Positions 52,250-62,271 of a stretch of DNA of 64,000 bases are shown here, piece by piece. The stretch lies in assembly GCF_900129355.1 (NCBI RefSeq), contig NZ_FQVL01000014.1, positions 1 to 64,000 on the forward strand. Direction: 5' to 3'. Every line of letters begins with the position of its first letter. Positions within the stretch are counted from its first letter, which is position 1. The position numbers and the translations under genes were made by a program. Source of the DNA: Seinonella peptonophila (GTDB lineage: Bacteria; Bacillota; Bacilli; Thermoactinomycetales; Thermoactinomycetaceae). A model generated the notes under the pieces. It did no database searches. It saw only the letters and a list, made by a program, of their open reading frames with translations, and was not told the DNA's origin.

Positions 52250-52681
52250 ATGACCAAAAAAAATGATGTTCTTGAAAAAGAGATCAATATGATCAAACAA
52301 ATCATTATTGAAATGGAAACAGCACATAACAACCATGACGCTGATGAGCTTGATCGTCACTTTACTTCCGACGCATCATGGGTCAATGTAATGGGTCAAC
52401 GATTATCGGGTTGGAAGGAAATAAATGAAGTGCATAAGGCTGTCTATAAAGAACCGCTAAAGAATTCATATGCCCGCTATGATGTTGCGAATATTTCCTT
52501 TATCCGACCAGATGTAGCGGTAACACATATTAGGCAATATTCAACTACCCCTGATAAGAAAATAATAAAAGGAAGTCAAGGGAGCATGGCTGTATATGTG
52601 ATGATCAAAGAGAACAGTACATGGAAAGTTGCCGCTGGGCAAAATACGTTGATCCAAGGAGATGATCATACCAATCCATAA
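52250..52681 (+). CDS. SgcJ/EcaC-type SnoaL-like protein
   Basis: A 143-residue NTF2/SnoaL-fold protein. ETAHNNHDADELDRHFTSDASWVNVMGQRLSGWKEI is typical of the SgcJ/EcaC family, then VAVTHIRQYS and a C-terminal WKVAAGQNTLI strand. Members are small enzymes or binding proteins without common substrate. AAAGGAGAG stands 9 nt before ATG 52250. It is divergent from the LysR remnant, which once probably regulated it. Confidence 0.8.
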   Translation: MTKKNDVLEKEINMIKQIIIEMETAHNNHDADELDRHFTSDASWVNVMGQRLSGWKEINEVHKAVYKEPLKNSYARYDVANISFIRPDVAVTHIRQYSTTPDKKIIKGSQGSMAVYVMIKENSTWKVAAGQNTLIQGDDHTNP

Positions 52682-52751
52682 AATGATAAAACATCTTTTG
52701 GAGAACCCAATAAAGGCAACCGAAAGCTAATTGGAGAATCGTTCTGGATGA

Positions 52752-53888
52752 TTATTTATCCTGTGGTTGTTTAACGATTGTTATCAATAACAAAAGAGAT
52801 AGGATCACAGAGATGGATGCGGCAAGAAATAAAATTTCATAGCTTGTTATTTGAGAAATCCAGCCCAAGATGATTGAGCCCAAACCAATTCCAAGATCAA
52901 ATGCGGTAAAAAATGAAGCGTTGGCGACTCCTTTCCGGTCTGGATGAGCAAGGTTAATGATCGCTGTTTGGAGTGCGGGTTGTGCTGATCCAAAACCGAT
53001 GCCATAAAGAATAGCTGCGATGATCAGACCGACCAATCCTTCAGAATAGCTAATCCAAATCAGTCCGATGCAAGTCAGGATAAGTGATGGGATTAATACA
53101 GCTTTTTCGCTAAAACGATCGGATAGCTTTCCAGAGATAGGTCTTGATAATGTCAAGGCAATGGCGTATACAAGGAAAAATGTCCCTGCGTTCACTTTTA
53201 ATGAATCAGCAAATAAAGGTAAAAAGGTGGTGATCCCCCCATACGAAACCGCAAGAAAAAAAATGACAATAGAAACGGGTAGGAGTGATGGATCGAATAT
53301 TTCGATCCGCTTTTGTTGATTTTGGTTAGATTTAAAAGGTGTTTTTGTAAAAAATAAGATAAGAAAAGCAATAAAAGTAATCACAGTTGCGGTTAGAAAA
53401 AGTGTATGAAATGAATAATGGTTTAAGATCCATAAACCTAAAAGAGGACCTATTGCCATGGCGAGAGTTGTTCCAATTCCATACCACCCCATCCCTTCCC
53501 CTCGACGTGAAGCAGGAATGATGTCAGTAATGGCAGTGCCTACTGAAGTAGTTGATGCTGCCCAACTTAAACCATGAATAAAGCGTAATAACATCAAAAC
53601 GAAAATTCCACTTACCCAATCATAGAGATACATAGAGACAACAAATAATAGAACCCCCCAGATGATAAAGGGTTGTCGCCCAAAACGATCTAACATTCCG
53701 CCGATCACAGGTCGGAACAATACAGCAGAAATCGTAAATAACCCAACAATCAGACCTATTTCAGATTCAGAACTCCCTAATTTTTTGATATATAAGGGAA
53801 GAGTAGGGAGTAGGAAATAAAAACCGGTGAAGATGAGAAACAATGAGAATGTGAGAAAGATAAACTGTTTTGTCCAAAGCTTTTCCAT
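52752..53888 (-). CDS. MFS transporter
   Basis: A major facilitator efflux permease of about 378 residues with twelve predicted transmembrane helices. Loop 2-3 motif A is GGMLDRFGRQPFI, with a second-half copy SGKLSDRFSEKAV. The first helix LTFSLFLIFTGFYFLLPTLPLYI is of the YfkF/YwoG-like drug-efflux type. ATG 53888 has AGGGAG upstream. The PadR gene lies 16 bases upstream on the same strand, so this is likely a PadR-controlled exporter. Confidence 0.9.
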   Translation of the reverse strand: MEKLWTKQFIFLTFSLFLIFTGFYFLLPTLPLYIKKLGSSESEIGLIVGLFTISAVLFRPVIGGMLDRFGRQPFIIWGVLLFVVSMYLYDWVSGIFVLMLLRFIHGLSWAASTTSVGTAITDIIPASRRGEGMGWYGIGTTLAMAIGPLLGLWILNHYSFHTLFLTATVITFIAFLILFFTKTPFKSNQNQQKRIEIFDPSLLPVSIVIFFLAVSYGGITTFLPLFADSLKVNAGTFFLVYAIALTLSRPISGKLSDRFSEKAVLIPSLILTCIGLIWISYSEGLVGLIIAAILYGIGFGSAQPALQTAIINLAHPDRKGVANASFFTAFDLGIGLGSIILGWISQITSYEILFLAASISVILSLLLLITIVKQPQDK

Positions 53889-53904
53889 GTGTGATTCTCC
53901 CTTG

Positions 53905-54459
53905 TCAATTGATTGAATGCAATTGGGAAACTTGTTCGATTTCTGATGTAACCCATTCAATGCCTGTGAGTGTAAGTTGTATTCGATGATCGAATATCTT
54001 TAATAACTGGTTTTGTTGCGCCTTTGGCATAGTAGTAATGGGTTTTTGTTCAATGATATTGGTTTCATTTCTCAGATACTCTAACTGGTTTTGCAAATAT
54101 TCAAGGTATTGCTCCAAACAAGCTAGTTGAAATTCTTTATTAACAAAATGTGAATATGCCATTTTAAACATGAACACAAGATCAGTATCCATATTAAATT
54201 TCAATGGTTTTTTCATAAGTGTGTAAAAATGTTTTCTACCTGTTTCTGTAATCCTATATACTTTCCGTACTCTTTTTCCGATCAATTCCTTCCCTTGAAT
54301 TTCGATATACTGATCTCTTTCAAGACGTGTGAGCAATGGAAATATGGTTCCTGAGCTGATCTGACGATAGGGACCGGCTGCATGTTTTAATTTTTCTTGG
54401 AGACGATAGCCATGCCAGTCATTTGACATTAATTCACCTAAAACAAACAGTTCATACAC
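53905..54459 (-). CDS. PadR-family regulator (long form)
   Basis: About 185 residues. A winged helix at the N-terminus (ELFVLGELMSNDWHGYRLQEKL; SSGTIFPLLTRLERDQYIEI; KVYRITETGRKHF) is followed by a long helical C-terminal dimerisation domain of the PadR/Vir type. GTG start 54459 with GGAGGT 6 nt upstream. A 20-bp inverted repeat just upstream of the ribosome site is the evident operator. It is transcribed together with the MFS gene. Confidence 0.88.
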   Translation of the reverse strand: MYELFVLGELMSNDWHGYRLQEKLKHAAGPYRQISSGTIFPLLTRLERDQYIEIQGKELIGKRVRKVYRITETGRKHFYTLMKKPLKFNMDTDLVFMFKMAYSHFVNKEFQLACLEQYLEYLQNQLEYLRNETNIIEQKPITTMPKAQQNQLLKIFDHRIQLTLTGIEWVTSEIEQVSQLHSIN

Positions 54460-54471
54460 ATTTGTACCTCC

Positions 54472-54522
54472 TATATATCGATTCGACATATGTGGATTAA
54501 TTATATGTCGAATCGATATATA
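54472..54522. promoter_or_regulatory. long palindromic operator of the second PadR gene
   Basis: Two perfect 20-bp inverted arms (54472-54491 and 54503-54522) separated by 11 nt; the core reads TCGATTCGACATAT and its complement. It lies between the padR start and the aconitase terminator. Confidence 0.8.
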
Positions 54523-54525
54523 AAA

Positions 54526-54553
54526 CAACCCCCTACTTAAAAGTAGAGGGTTG
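54526..54553 (-). terminator. terminator of acnA
   Basis: Stem CAACCC, one mismatch, CTACTT against AAGTAG and GGGTTG. On the minus strand it is followed by TTTTATAT. Confidence 0.75.
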
Positions 54554-54559
54554 CATGTA

Positions 54560-57271
54560 TTAAACAGCTGCTTCTTCTTTGTCATTCAAAATTTGACGTA
54601 ATACAGTAGGAAGGATACCACCATTTCGATAATATTCAACGTCTACTACACTATCGAGTCGAACTAATGTTTGGAAAGAGATTTTACTTCCATCAAGTCG
54701 AGTTGCCGTAACGTTTATTTTAGATCCGGGCTGGATCTCATTTGAGATATCTGGGATATCAAAAGTTTCTTCGCCTGTGAGTTCGAGTGATTGCCAGCTT
54801 TCACCACCAATAAATTGTAGTGGAAGGACACCCATACCGACCAGATTACTGCGGTGAATCCGCTCAAAGCTTTCTGCAATCACTGCTTTTACACCCAGCA
54901 AGTTGGTTCCTTTCGCAGCCCAGTCACGTGAACTTCCTGTGCCATATTCTTTACCAGCTAGAACAACAAGTGGCGTTTCGCTCTCTTTATATTTCATCGC
55001 CGCATCATAGATTGACATCACTTCACCTGTTGGGAGGTACTTGGTTACACCGCCTTCTGTATCAGGCACCATTAGGTTACGAATACGGATATTGGCAAAA
55101 GTTCCTCGAGTCATGATTCGATCATTGCCCCGACGCGAGCCATAAGAGTTGAAATCTCTAGGTTTTACACCATGCTCTTGTAAAAACTGACCCGCTGGAC
55201 TAGATGTGGAAATGCTTCCTGCAGGTGAGATATGGTCTGTAGTTACCGAGTCACCTAAAAGGGCTAATGTTTTCGCTCCAAGAATGGGTTTAATCGATGG
55301 TGCTTCACTTTCCATATCAACAAAGAAGGGTGGCTCTTGGATGTAAGTCGAGTCAGCATCCCATTCATAAAGTTCACCTTTCGGGATCGGCATTTTGTTC
55401 CATCTTTCATTCGCATCAAAGACGTGACGGTATTGATTTCGGAATTGTTCAGGGCTCATCGAGGATTGAATCATCGTGGTAATCTCTCCAGGAGTTGGCC
55501 AAATGTCTTTTAGATATACAGGTTTTTCTTCTTGATTATAGCCAATGGGCTCTTTTTCAAAGTCGATATCGACTGTTCCAGCTAATGCATATGCGACTAC
55601 AAGTGGAGGTGAGGCAAGGTAGTTCGCTTTTACAAGGGGGTGAATCCGACCTTCAAAGTTTCGGTTTCCACTCAATACAGAGGCAACGGTTAGATCGCCT
55701 GTTTCAACCGCTTTGGCAATTGGTTCAGGGAGCGGTCCGCTATTTCCAATGCATGTTGTACAACCATAACCAACAACATGAAAGCCTAATTTCTCAAGGT
55801 AAGGCAATAATTTTGCTTTTTCCAGATAGTCAGTTACGACTTTTGAACCTGGGGCTAAGCTCCGTTTTACATAAGCAGGAACTTTTAGTCCTTGTTCCAC
55901 TGCTTTTTTCGCTACCAAACCTGCCCCTAACATTACGCTGGGATTAGAAGTATTGGTACAACTGGTAATCGCAGCAATGACAACGGAACCATGAGTAAGC
56001 TCAACAGAATCATCGTTCATTTCAGTTGAAACTTTTTGTTGGATTTGCTCTTCGTTAAGACCAAATCCGCGTTTTTCGATAGGTCGACGAATGGTTTCGC
56101 GCCATTCATGTTTCATTTGATTCAGTTCAATTCGATCTTGTGGGCGTTTTGGTCCAGAAAGACTGGGTACAACATCACTTAAGTCAAGTTCAATCGTATC
56201 AGTGAAGACAGGGTCTGGTGTATGATCGGTACGGAACATGCCTTGTGCTTGATAATAGGCTTTAACGAGTGAAATCTGCTCCTCGTCTCTTCCTGTGCCG
56301 CGGAGATAGCGAAGTGCTTCTTCGTCAACGGGGAAGAAACCAATGGTTGCTCCATATTCAGGAGCCATATTGGCGACAGTTGCTCTGTCAGGCAAGCTAA
56401 TGTTGCTTAGACCAGCACCATAAAACTCAACAAATTTCCCTACAACACCTTTTTTCCGTAGCATTTCAGTTACGGTCAAGGCTAGATCAGTTGCGGTAGC
56501 TCCTTCTGACAATTTACCAGTCAGTTTAAACCCGATCACTTCAGGTGTGATAAAGTAGAGCGGTTGCCCGAGCATACCAGCTTCTGCCTCGATTCCCCCG
56601 ACACCCCAACCGACCACGCCGAGACCATTGATCATAGTTGTATGGGAATCCGTTCCGACAAGGGAATCTGGGAATACATATGTGTGTCCATCCTGCTCTT
56701 TTGTCATTGCTACACTGGCTAAATACTCTAGATTCACTTGGTGAACAATACCTGTAGCAGGTGGAACAGCTCTAAAGTTATTAAATGCATCTGTAGCCCA
56801 ACGAAGTAGGCGATAACGCTCTTCATTCCGTTCAAATTCTAAATTCATATTGTAAATAAGCGAATCATTTGTTCCAAATCGGTCAACCATGACAGAGTGG
56901 TCAATGACGAGATCAACGGGAATCAAAGGGTTAATTCGTTCAGGGTCTCCGCCGACTCTTGACATGGCTGAGCGAAGAGCTGCAAGATCGACGACAGCCG
57001 GAACTCCTGTGAAGTCTTGTAACACAATCCGTGCTGGTTTGAAAGCAATCTCTTTATCTGAGCGATCCGTTACCCATGTGGCAAGCTGTTTTACATGTTC
57101 TTTCGTAATGGCTTTCCCATCATATTGGCGCACAGCTGCTTCTAATAGTACTTTTACGGAAAAAGGGAGTTGAACAATGGACTCATATTCCTCTTGCAAT
57201 TTTGGTAATGAATAGTAGTTATAAGTTTTGCCGCCTACGTTTAATTGTGAATGAATATGTTGATAACTCAT
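54560..57271 (-). CDS. acnA: aconitate hydratase
   Basis: Aconitase A interconverts citrate and isocitrate in the TCA cycle; without its cluster, the family can act as an iron-responsive RNA-binding protein. About 903 residues. Cluster-binding cysteines are in [13 protein letters not shown] (near residue 435) and [11 protein letters not shown] (two cysteines, near 500). [27 protein letters not shown] and the C-terminal [16 protein letters not shown] and [12 protein letters not shown] segments complete the signature. ATG 57271 has AAGGAGG 7 nt upstream. Single-gene unit with its own terminator. Confidence 0.96.
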   Translation of the reverse strand: MSYQHIHSQLNVGGKTYNYYSLPKLQEEYESIVQLPFSVKVLLEAAVRQYDGKAITKEHVKQLATWVTDRSDKEIAFKPARIVLQDFTGVPAVVDLAALRSAMSRVGGDPERINPLIPVDLVIDHSVMVDRFGTNDSLIYNMNLEFERNEERYRLLRWATDAFNNFRAVPPATGIVHQVNLEYLASVAMTKEQDGHTYVFPDSLVGTDSHTTMINGLGVVGWGVGGIEAEAGMLGQPLYFITPEVIGFKLTGKLSEGATATDLALTVTEMLRKKGVVGKFVEFYGAGLSNISLPDRATVANMAPEYGATIGFFPVDEEALRYLRGTGRDEEQISLVKAYYQAQGMFRTDHTPDPVFTDTIELDLSDVVPSLSGPKRPQDRIELNQMKHEWRETIRRPIEKRGFGLNEEQIQQKVSTEMNDDSVELTHGSVVIAAITSCTNTSNPSVMLGAGLVAKKAVEQGLKVPAYVKRSLAPGSKVVTDYLEKAKLLPYLEKLGFHVVGYGCTTCIGNSGPLPEPIAKAVETGDLTVASVLSGNRNFEGRIHPLVKANYLASPPLVVAYALAGTVDIDFEKEPIGYNQEEKPVYLKDIWPTPGEITTMIQSSMSPEQFRNQYRHVFDANERWNKMPIPKGELYEWDADSTYIQEPPFFVDMESEAPSIKPILGAKTLALLGDSVTTDHISPAGSISTSSPAGQFLQEHGVKPRDFNSYGSRRGNDRIMTRGTFANIRIRNLMVPDTEGGVTKYLPTGEVMSIYDAAMKYKESETPLVVLAGKEYGTGSSRDWAAKGTNLLGVKAVIAESFERIHRSNLVGMGVLPLQFIGGESWQSLELTGEETFDIPDISNEIQPGSKINVTATRLDGSKISFQTLVRLDSVVDVEYYRNGGILPTVLRQILNDKEEAAV

Positions 57272-57734
57272 AGAAAGGCCTCCTTGTTTCGTATAGTGAA
57301 ACTCGGTTTCTTTTTTTCGGTACCTATTATACAATGTAAGCAGCTTGTTGTATACATGTAATATGCAATAAAACCATTTCTTTCATACAGATTAGACTGT
57401 TTACAAACATGGGTAGGGGCAGATGAAATCTCATCGGAAACATCGTGAAGGCAATATTGGCGGCGGAGCGGAGAAATGCTCCTAAATCCACATTTTTCTA
57501 GGTACTAAGCAGCCTTTGTGTAACAAAGAATAGTCTGCACACTCCATACTCAAGTTTCGTTAAGCAGCTAACGCTACAAGTCTCACTATGACACGCTTAG
57601 CCTAGTTGATACCGCCCTGAGCGAGTAGCCGCGGCGTCTGAAGATATCTGTGCAGCTTGAAAGGAAGTCGCAGTGTGAAATATTGACGGCTGAGGGGTAG
57701 GAATGTTTGCAGCGTAAGGGGGATACAGATTATA
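57272..57734. other. intergenic region with GC-richer, structured stretch
   Basis: 463 bases between the divergent acnA and iclR-type genes. Around 57590-57700 composition is more GC-rich than the surroundings, and small hairpins occur (for example CGTTA/TAACG near 57557-57572 and GGAGC/GCTCC near 57463-57483). No gene or known RNA family is recognised. Promoters of both genes should lie here. Confidence 0.4.
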
Positions 57735-58535
57735 ATGAACAATGAAAATGATTCTCATTCTAATGATCAATTGGAGGATGATCGTCGATTGTCCAATAGT
57801 AAAAAGAACCATATTCGTTCCGTTGATCGAGCGCTGGATCTCCTCTGCTGCTTTGTAGAACGTAAACAGTGGACATTAACAGAGCTAACAGAAAAGACAG
57901 GATTGCATAAGACGACAGTTTTTCGACTTTTAGCAACCTTAGTTGATCGAGGATTTCTGCAACGGGATACAGAGACAGAGAAATATCGTTTAGGGATACG
58001 AATATGGGAATTAGCTGCTCATATGGATCAGACCAATGATTTATCCATTTTATTTTTACCAGAGATGACAAAATTACGAGATCAATTAAATGAAACCGTT
58101 AGTTTATACATTCGAGATGGTTTAGAACGAATTCGGATTCAATCTGTAGAGAGTCAGCAAACAATACGTCGTGTTGCACCTGTTGGCGAACGGATGTCAT
58201 TAGCAGTTGGCGCTTCGAGTAAGGTCTTAGTTGCATTTGCAAAGCATGAATTGATCAAGCAAGTAGTAGAGACATGTGCAGGGATCGAGCAAATTGATTT
58301 CATCGATTTTGCAAAGAAGATTGATTGGGTAAGAAAGCATGGTTATGCGATTAGCTATGCCGAAAGGGAGAGTGGCACTGCTGCGATTGCTGTACCGATT
58401 TTGAATCGACAAGCGAGTATTGTGGCTGCTTTAGCCGTATCTGGTCCGATCTCCCGAATGGATGAAGAACAGATCGACACATTTCTACCTCATCTTCGTG
58501 AAGCGGCACAACAAATGAGAAATAAGTTAGTATAA
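57735..58535 (+). CDS. IclR-family transcriptional regulator
   Basis: 266 residues. After a 27-residue polar extension comes the IclR winged helix (IRSVDRALDLLCCFVERKQWTLTELTEKTGLHKTTVFRLLATLVDRGFLQ, spanning residues 28-77), then the effector domain (ETVSLYIRDGLERIRIQSVE; VGASSKVLVAF; YAISYAERESGTAAIAVPI). IclR proteins usually control aromatic or carbon-source catabolism. The following gene is an aromatic-acid-exporter-type protein, 51 bases downstream, which may be its target. AAGGGGG stands 12 nt before ATG, a little far. Confidence 0.9.
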   Translation: MNNENDSHSNDQLEDDRRLSNSKKNHIRSVDRALDLLCCFVERKQWTLTELTEKTGLHKTTVFRLLATLVDRGFLQRDTETEKYRLGIRIWELAAHMDQTNDLSILFLPEMTKLRDQLNETVSLYIRDGLERIRIQSVESQQTIRRVAPVGERMSLAVGASSKVLVAFAKHELIKQVVETCAGIEQIDFIDFAKKIDWVRKHGYAISYAERESGTAAIAVPILNRQASIVAALAVSGPISRMDEEQIDTFLPHLREAAQQMRNKLV

Positions 58536-58586
58536 TAAAGAGACTTTAGCCGAATTTTAATCTATTGCATATTAAGGTGAGAGAAA

Positions 58587-59528
58587 ATGAAAATCGGGTA
58601 TCGTGTTTTAAAAACAGCATTAGGTGCAGGGATTTCAGTTGCGCTTGCGCAATTGATCGGTCTTCAGTCTTATGCAACAGCAGGCATGATTACGATACTT
58701 TGTGTAAAAAGGACAAAAAAAGCCTCGTTGCGTACAGCTGGGGAAAGGTTGTTAGCCTGTTTGCTTGGTCTTTTCTTTGCGGGATTATTTTTTGAACTGC
58801 TCGGTTTTTATGCTTGGGTAATCTCTGTGATCTTGCTCGTATTGATCCCAATCTGTGTATATTTAGGAATTGTAGATGGAGTTGTAACAAGCTTAGTCAT
58901 TATCTTACAGATATATTCATTGCATCATTTTGGAGCTACTGTTGTTTGGAATCAGCTTTCACTCATGTTGATCGGGATTGGAGTTGCGCTGATTTTAAAT
59001 CTGTATATGCCAAGCTTGGAAAACGATCTTAAAAAGTACCAACAAGATATTGAGACAAAGTTTAAACGGATTTTTGAAGAGTTTATCATCTATTTACGCG
59101 AGGGTACGAGTCATTGGGATGGTGCTGAGATCGTAGAAACAGAAGAATTACTAAAAAAAGCAAAAGAATTAGCAAGCAAAGAAGAAGAAAATCATCTTAC
59201 TGAAGAAAATGATAGCTATGCTGTATATTTTCGGATGCGGGAACGTCAGTTTGAAATTATTGTTCGTCTTGTTCCGATTATCTCATCGCTTGATCATACA
59301 CACCCGCAAGGGAAACGAATTGCTGATTTCTTAGAGCAATTAAAAGATGCGATCCATCCAGGTAATACAGCGCAGATTCATTTAGACCGATTGAAGAAAT
59401 TGCGTGAAACATTTAAAAATGCGCCACTTCCAACAAGTCATGATGATTTTGCTACATGTGCCTCCCTCTATCATTTTATTAATGAAATGGAACGTTATCT
59501 CATCATAAAAAAAAGCACCAGTACGTAA
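58587..59528 (+). CDS. aromatic acid exporter family (DUF939/FUSC-like) protein
   Basis: 313 residues. The N-terminal half holds four to six transmembrane segments (LKTALGAGISVALAQLIGL; ERLLACLLGLFFAGLFFELLG; VISVILLVLIPICVYLGIVDGVVTSLVIIL). The C-terminal half is a cytoplasmic helical domain (DLKKYQQDIETKFKRIFEEF onwards), as in the YqjA/ArAE_1 family. The role as a small-molecule exporter is inferred from the family name only. AAGGTGAG precedes ATG. Downstream of the IclR-type gene. Confidence 0.82.
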   Translation: MKIGYRVLKTALGAGISVALAQLIGLQSYATAGMITILCVKRTKKASLRTAGERLLACLLGLFFAGLFFELLGFYAWVISVILLVLIPICVYLGIVDGVVTSLVIILQIYSLHHFGATVVWNQLSLMLIGIGVALILNLYMPSLENDLKKYQQDIETKFKRIFEEFIIYLREGTSHWDGAEIVETEELLKKAKELASKEEENHLTEENDSYAVYFRMRERQFEIIVRLVPIISSLDHTHPQGKRIADFLEQLKDAIHPGNTAQIHLDRLKKLRETFKNAPLPTSHDDFATCASLYHFINEMERYLIIKKSTST

Positions 59529-59642
59529 CTTGTATCTGGTAAGCAAATGAAGCATTGTAAATATGTTTGAGCTATAAAAAAAAGGGAATAGAGAACTCTA
59601 CGCGACTGAACCCAAAAAATGAACAGTCGAGAGTGAGGATTT

Positions 59643-61073
59643 ATGATGTTGAAAGATCATGGAAAGAATCACAAAGAAATTACATTAACCAATGGAAATC
59701 TGCACGTTTTTGCAAATGATGAGGTATTTGAGCAACTGGGCGATCAAGTATATGTAATGGCAGATAATAATTTGCAAATCCCACGAAATCAGTATATGAG
59801 CTATACGCCTGATGCACATGTCGGGATCGGGACTTGCATTGGGACAACTGCAGTATGGAATATGCGAGATGGTTTTGTATCTCCTTCGATTGTCGGTTCT
59901 GATATTGGATGTGGGATGCGGGTTCATCTAACTCCGTTAACAAAAGGTGATATTCAAGATAAGAAATTGCGTCGAAAAATGGTTGATTCAATAGAGAAAT
60001 ACGTGCCTACTGCTGAACGTGGGCATTCACATTATAAAAATATTCGAGTAGAAAAAGTAGTAACAGAAGGAATTCATGGTTTGCCCCATAAGTATGTACC
60101 AGATCATTATACGCCAAGAGATCGACGATCTGTTACACATGTAGAGACAGCAAAATTTGAGTATAATCATGATTATTTAGATGGGATCGACGATAAAATG
60201 TGGGCTCGTGCTTGGCAACAAGTGGGCACATTAGGTGGTGGTAATCACTTCGTTGAGATTCAATCGATTGAAATTCGTGAAGAAAAGCGCAATATTGCTG
60301 AGCAATGGGGACTCTTTGATGGACAAGTAATCGTGATGGTCCATTCGGGCTCTCGTGCTTGGGGTGGTATGTTGGCACCTAAGTTTATCAAAGATTTCCG
60401 CAAGGCAATGGAGTTATGGGGCGTGCAGACACCAGACCGTAACCTTGTCTTTGCACCGATCAACTCGGAAGAGGGTCAACGATATATTAGCTTGATGTAC
60501 TCCGCTCTGAATTATGCAGTCGTAAATCGTCATATGTTGGCCTATGGTGTACGTGAAGGATTAAAAGAAGTGTTTGGTTCTGAATTTGAAATGCCCGTTC
60601 TCTATGATTTAATGCATAATTATGCATTGAAAGAATTTCATCGCAAACAACCAATGTTAGTACATCGAAAAGGTGCGACACGTGCGCTGCCAGCAGGGCA
60701 TTTTTTAAACGCAAAAGCGTACAAAGCAACAGGACATCCCGCTTTAATTCCCGGTTCGATGGGGACTTCTTCTTATATTATGGTTGGGGAGGAGCCTGGA
60801 GAGAAGAATTTTTATTCTATTTGTCATGGTGCTGGGAGAATTCGCTCTCGTCGAGCGACAAAGGAACTAGTTAGCGTTGATCAATTTAAAAGCTCAATCA
60901 AAGTGGGTACAGATGATGAAGTAATCGTCAATCATCGTACATTGGAGAGCATTTTAGATGAATGTCCGCAAGCGTATAAAGATGTTGACCAAATTATTGA
61001 CTCAGTGGTAGGGGCTGGACTAGCTTCTGTTGTAGCAGAGTGTAAACCATTAGCTGTTTTAAAAGGCGTTTAA
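59643..61073 (+). CDS. rtcB: RNA-splicing ligase RtcB
   Basis: A GTP- and Mn-dependent 3'-phosphate/5'-OH RNA ligase, 476 residues. Metal ligands and active-site residues are in place: VGSDIGCGMRVHL (Cys near 99), LGGGNHFVE, MVHSGSRAWG, LMHNY, RKGATRALPAGH, and the guanylylated His in CHGAGRIRSRR (near 397). It repairs RNA with ends left by endonucleolytic cleavage. No rtcA or RtcR regulator is adjacent. GTGAGGA precedes ATG, and a hairpin CGACTG/CAGTCG lies directly upstream. The next gene starts 35 bases after the stop, suggesting a pair. Confidence 0.95.
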   Translation: MMLKDHGKNHKEITLTNGNLHVFANDEVFEQLGDQVYVMADNNLQIPRNQYMSYTPDAHVGIGTCIGTTAVWNMRDGFVSPSIVGSDIGCGMRVHLTPLTKGDIQDKKLRRKMVDSIEKYVPTAERGHSHYKNIRVEKVVTEGIHGLPHKYVPDHYTPRDRRSVTHVETAKFEYNHDYLDGIDDKMWARAWQQVGTLGGGNHFVEIQSIEIREEKRNIAEQWGLFDGQVIVMVHSGSRAWGGMLAPKFIKDFRKAMELWGVQTPDRNLVFAPINSEEGQRYISLMYSALNYAVVNRHMLAYGVREGLKEVFGSEFEMPVLYDLMHNYALKEFHRKQPMLVHRKGATRALPAGHFLNAKAYKATGHPALIPGSMGTSSYIMVGEEPGEKNFYSICHGAGRIRSRRATKELVSVDQFKSSIKVGTDDEVIVNHRTLESILDECPQAYKDVDQIIDSVVGAGLASVVAECKPLAVLKGV

Positions 61074-61108
61074 GTATTTTCAAGCTACTCATGAGGAGAG
61101 TGGTACAT

Positions 61109-62020
61109 TTGGAAACAATTGCTTTTTTGCTTTTGGCAATGTTTATTGGGATTGCCATCTTGGTCAATGCTTTTTACCGACGTGCCAAACAGCAAGGTGA
61201 AGAACGTTCATATGTAGTGCCAAAGCTAGGTTTTCAAGAAGGAACAGAGGAGCCTTTGCTTCCTCTGTTTGAACATTTGGAAGCATCCATTGATTCAACA
61301 TATCTAGAGCAATTACGTGATCGCGTGATGAAAGAGCATCGAATCACGCAGATTGATTGGGAAAATCGTTGGTTTGAGTGGCAACGTTTTCTAGTGATGG
61401 TGGCATTGTTAGATAATGTGCCGATGTATAGTCGTGAAGTTGATGAAATTTGGCATGAAATGCTGATGTTTACAAGAGAATATGAGCAATTTTCCCAGAA
61501 TTATCTTAAAACAACATTGCATCATGCTCCCAATATCATGACTGGTGAGGCATTTAATCGACACGAGCGTGCCACGTTTGATTGGTTTTATGTCACACTG
61601 TTTAAACCGACAGTATATAGCCATCGTTCTTGGGGTAAATTTCTTCAACATCCACTTGATCCAGAGGAAATCAAGCGCTTGAAGGAGCAGAGTTTAGAGC
61701 CTATATTACATCATCGTGTTGCGGATCAAGTACCAGTTGTAAAAAAAGCTCAGACATGGTTAGCTGCGCATATAAAGGAACAAATCTTACAAATTGAGCA
61801 GCATGTTGAAGAGCAAGGTGACGACTTAAATCTCTATGTAAAACATTTCATTCTTCCAATTGCTCGTGACCATGCTGGATTGGCGATGTTGCGAATGGAC
61901 TTATTCTTATCCTTGTATTATCATGATCAGTTTGATGAGAAACGAGAAAAGTTATTTAAACAAGTTGGTAAAGAACTGAGAAAGCAAAAAAAACCAACCA
62001 AAAAAGAAAAAGCGAGTTAA
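61109..62020 (+). CDS. membrane-anchored protein with a GRDP-like domain
   Basis: About 304 residues, not assigned. One N-terminal membrane segment (IAFLLLAMFIGIAILVNAFY) precedes a domain with YSREVDEIWHEMLMFTREYEQFSQNYLKTTLHHAP. This matches the pattern of the DUF1399/GRDP family (VDxxWHxHxLxTxxYxxFC..HxP). The C-terminal half is helical and ends in a Lys-rich tail. The TTG at 61109 has AGGAGAG 8 nt upstream; ATG 61091 would lie inside that ribosome site. Its position right after rtcB suggests a linked function, which is untested. Confidence 0.65.
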   Translation: METIAFLLLAMFIGIAILVNAFYRRAKQQGEERSYVVPKLGFQEGTEEPLLPLFEHLEASIDSTYLEQLRDRVMKEHRITQIDWENRWFEWQRFLVMVALLDNVPMYSREVDEIWHEMLMFTREYEQFSQNYLKTTLHHAPNIMTGEAFNRHERATFDWFYVTLFKPTVYSHRSWGKFLQHPLDPEEIKRLKEQSLEPILHHRVADQVPVVKKAQTWLAAHIKEQILQIEQHVEEQGDDLNLYVKHFILPIARDHAGLAMLRMDLFLSLYYHDQFDEKREKLFKQVGKELRKQKKPTKKEKAS

Positions 62021-62234
62021 ATGAAGCAATATGGTTTCTACCAGACTGAAGTAGCCCCAGACTGATGAAAAACCTATATTTTGGTTAAAAATCAAATGAA
62101 AATAAAGCATGTTTAAAGGAGGAGATGGTTTGCAATGTAGCCTGAACTGGAGGCATCCATCTTTTTCAATAACACGGATTGCAGAAACCTTTACTCCCAG
62201 AAATGATAGCGTCTTATACTTTGTCTACACGCTG

Positions 62235-62263
62235 AAGGGAGCTACACAGCTCCCTTTTCTATT
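62235..62263 (+). terminator. intrinsic terminator downstream of the rtcB pair
   Basis: 9-bp perfect stem AAGGGAGCT/AGCTCCCTT with a 4-nt loop, followed by TTCTATTTTTT. The preceding stretch 62021-62234 has a strong AAAGGAGGAG and a TTG-started frame, but no recognisable protein. Confidence 0.85.
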
Positions 62264-62271
62264 TTTTCGGA

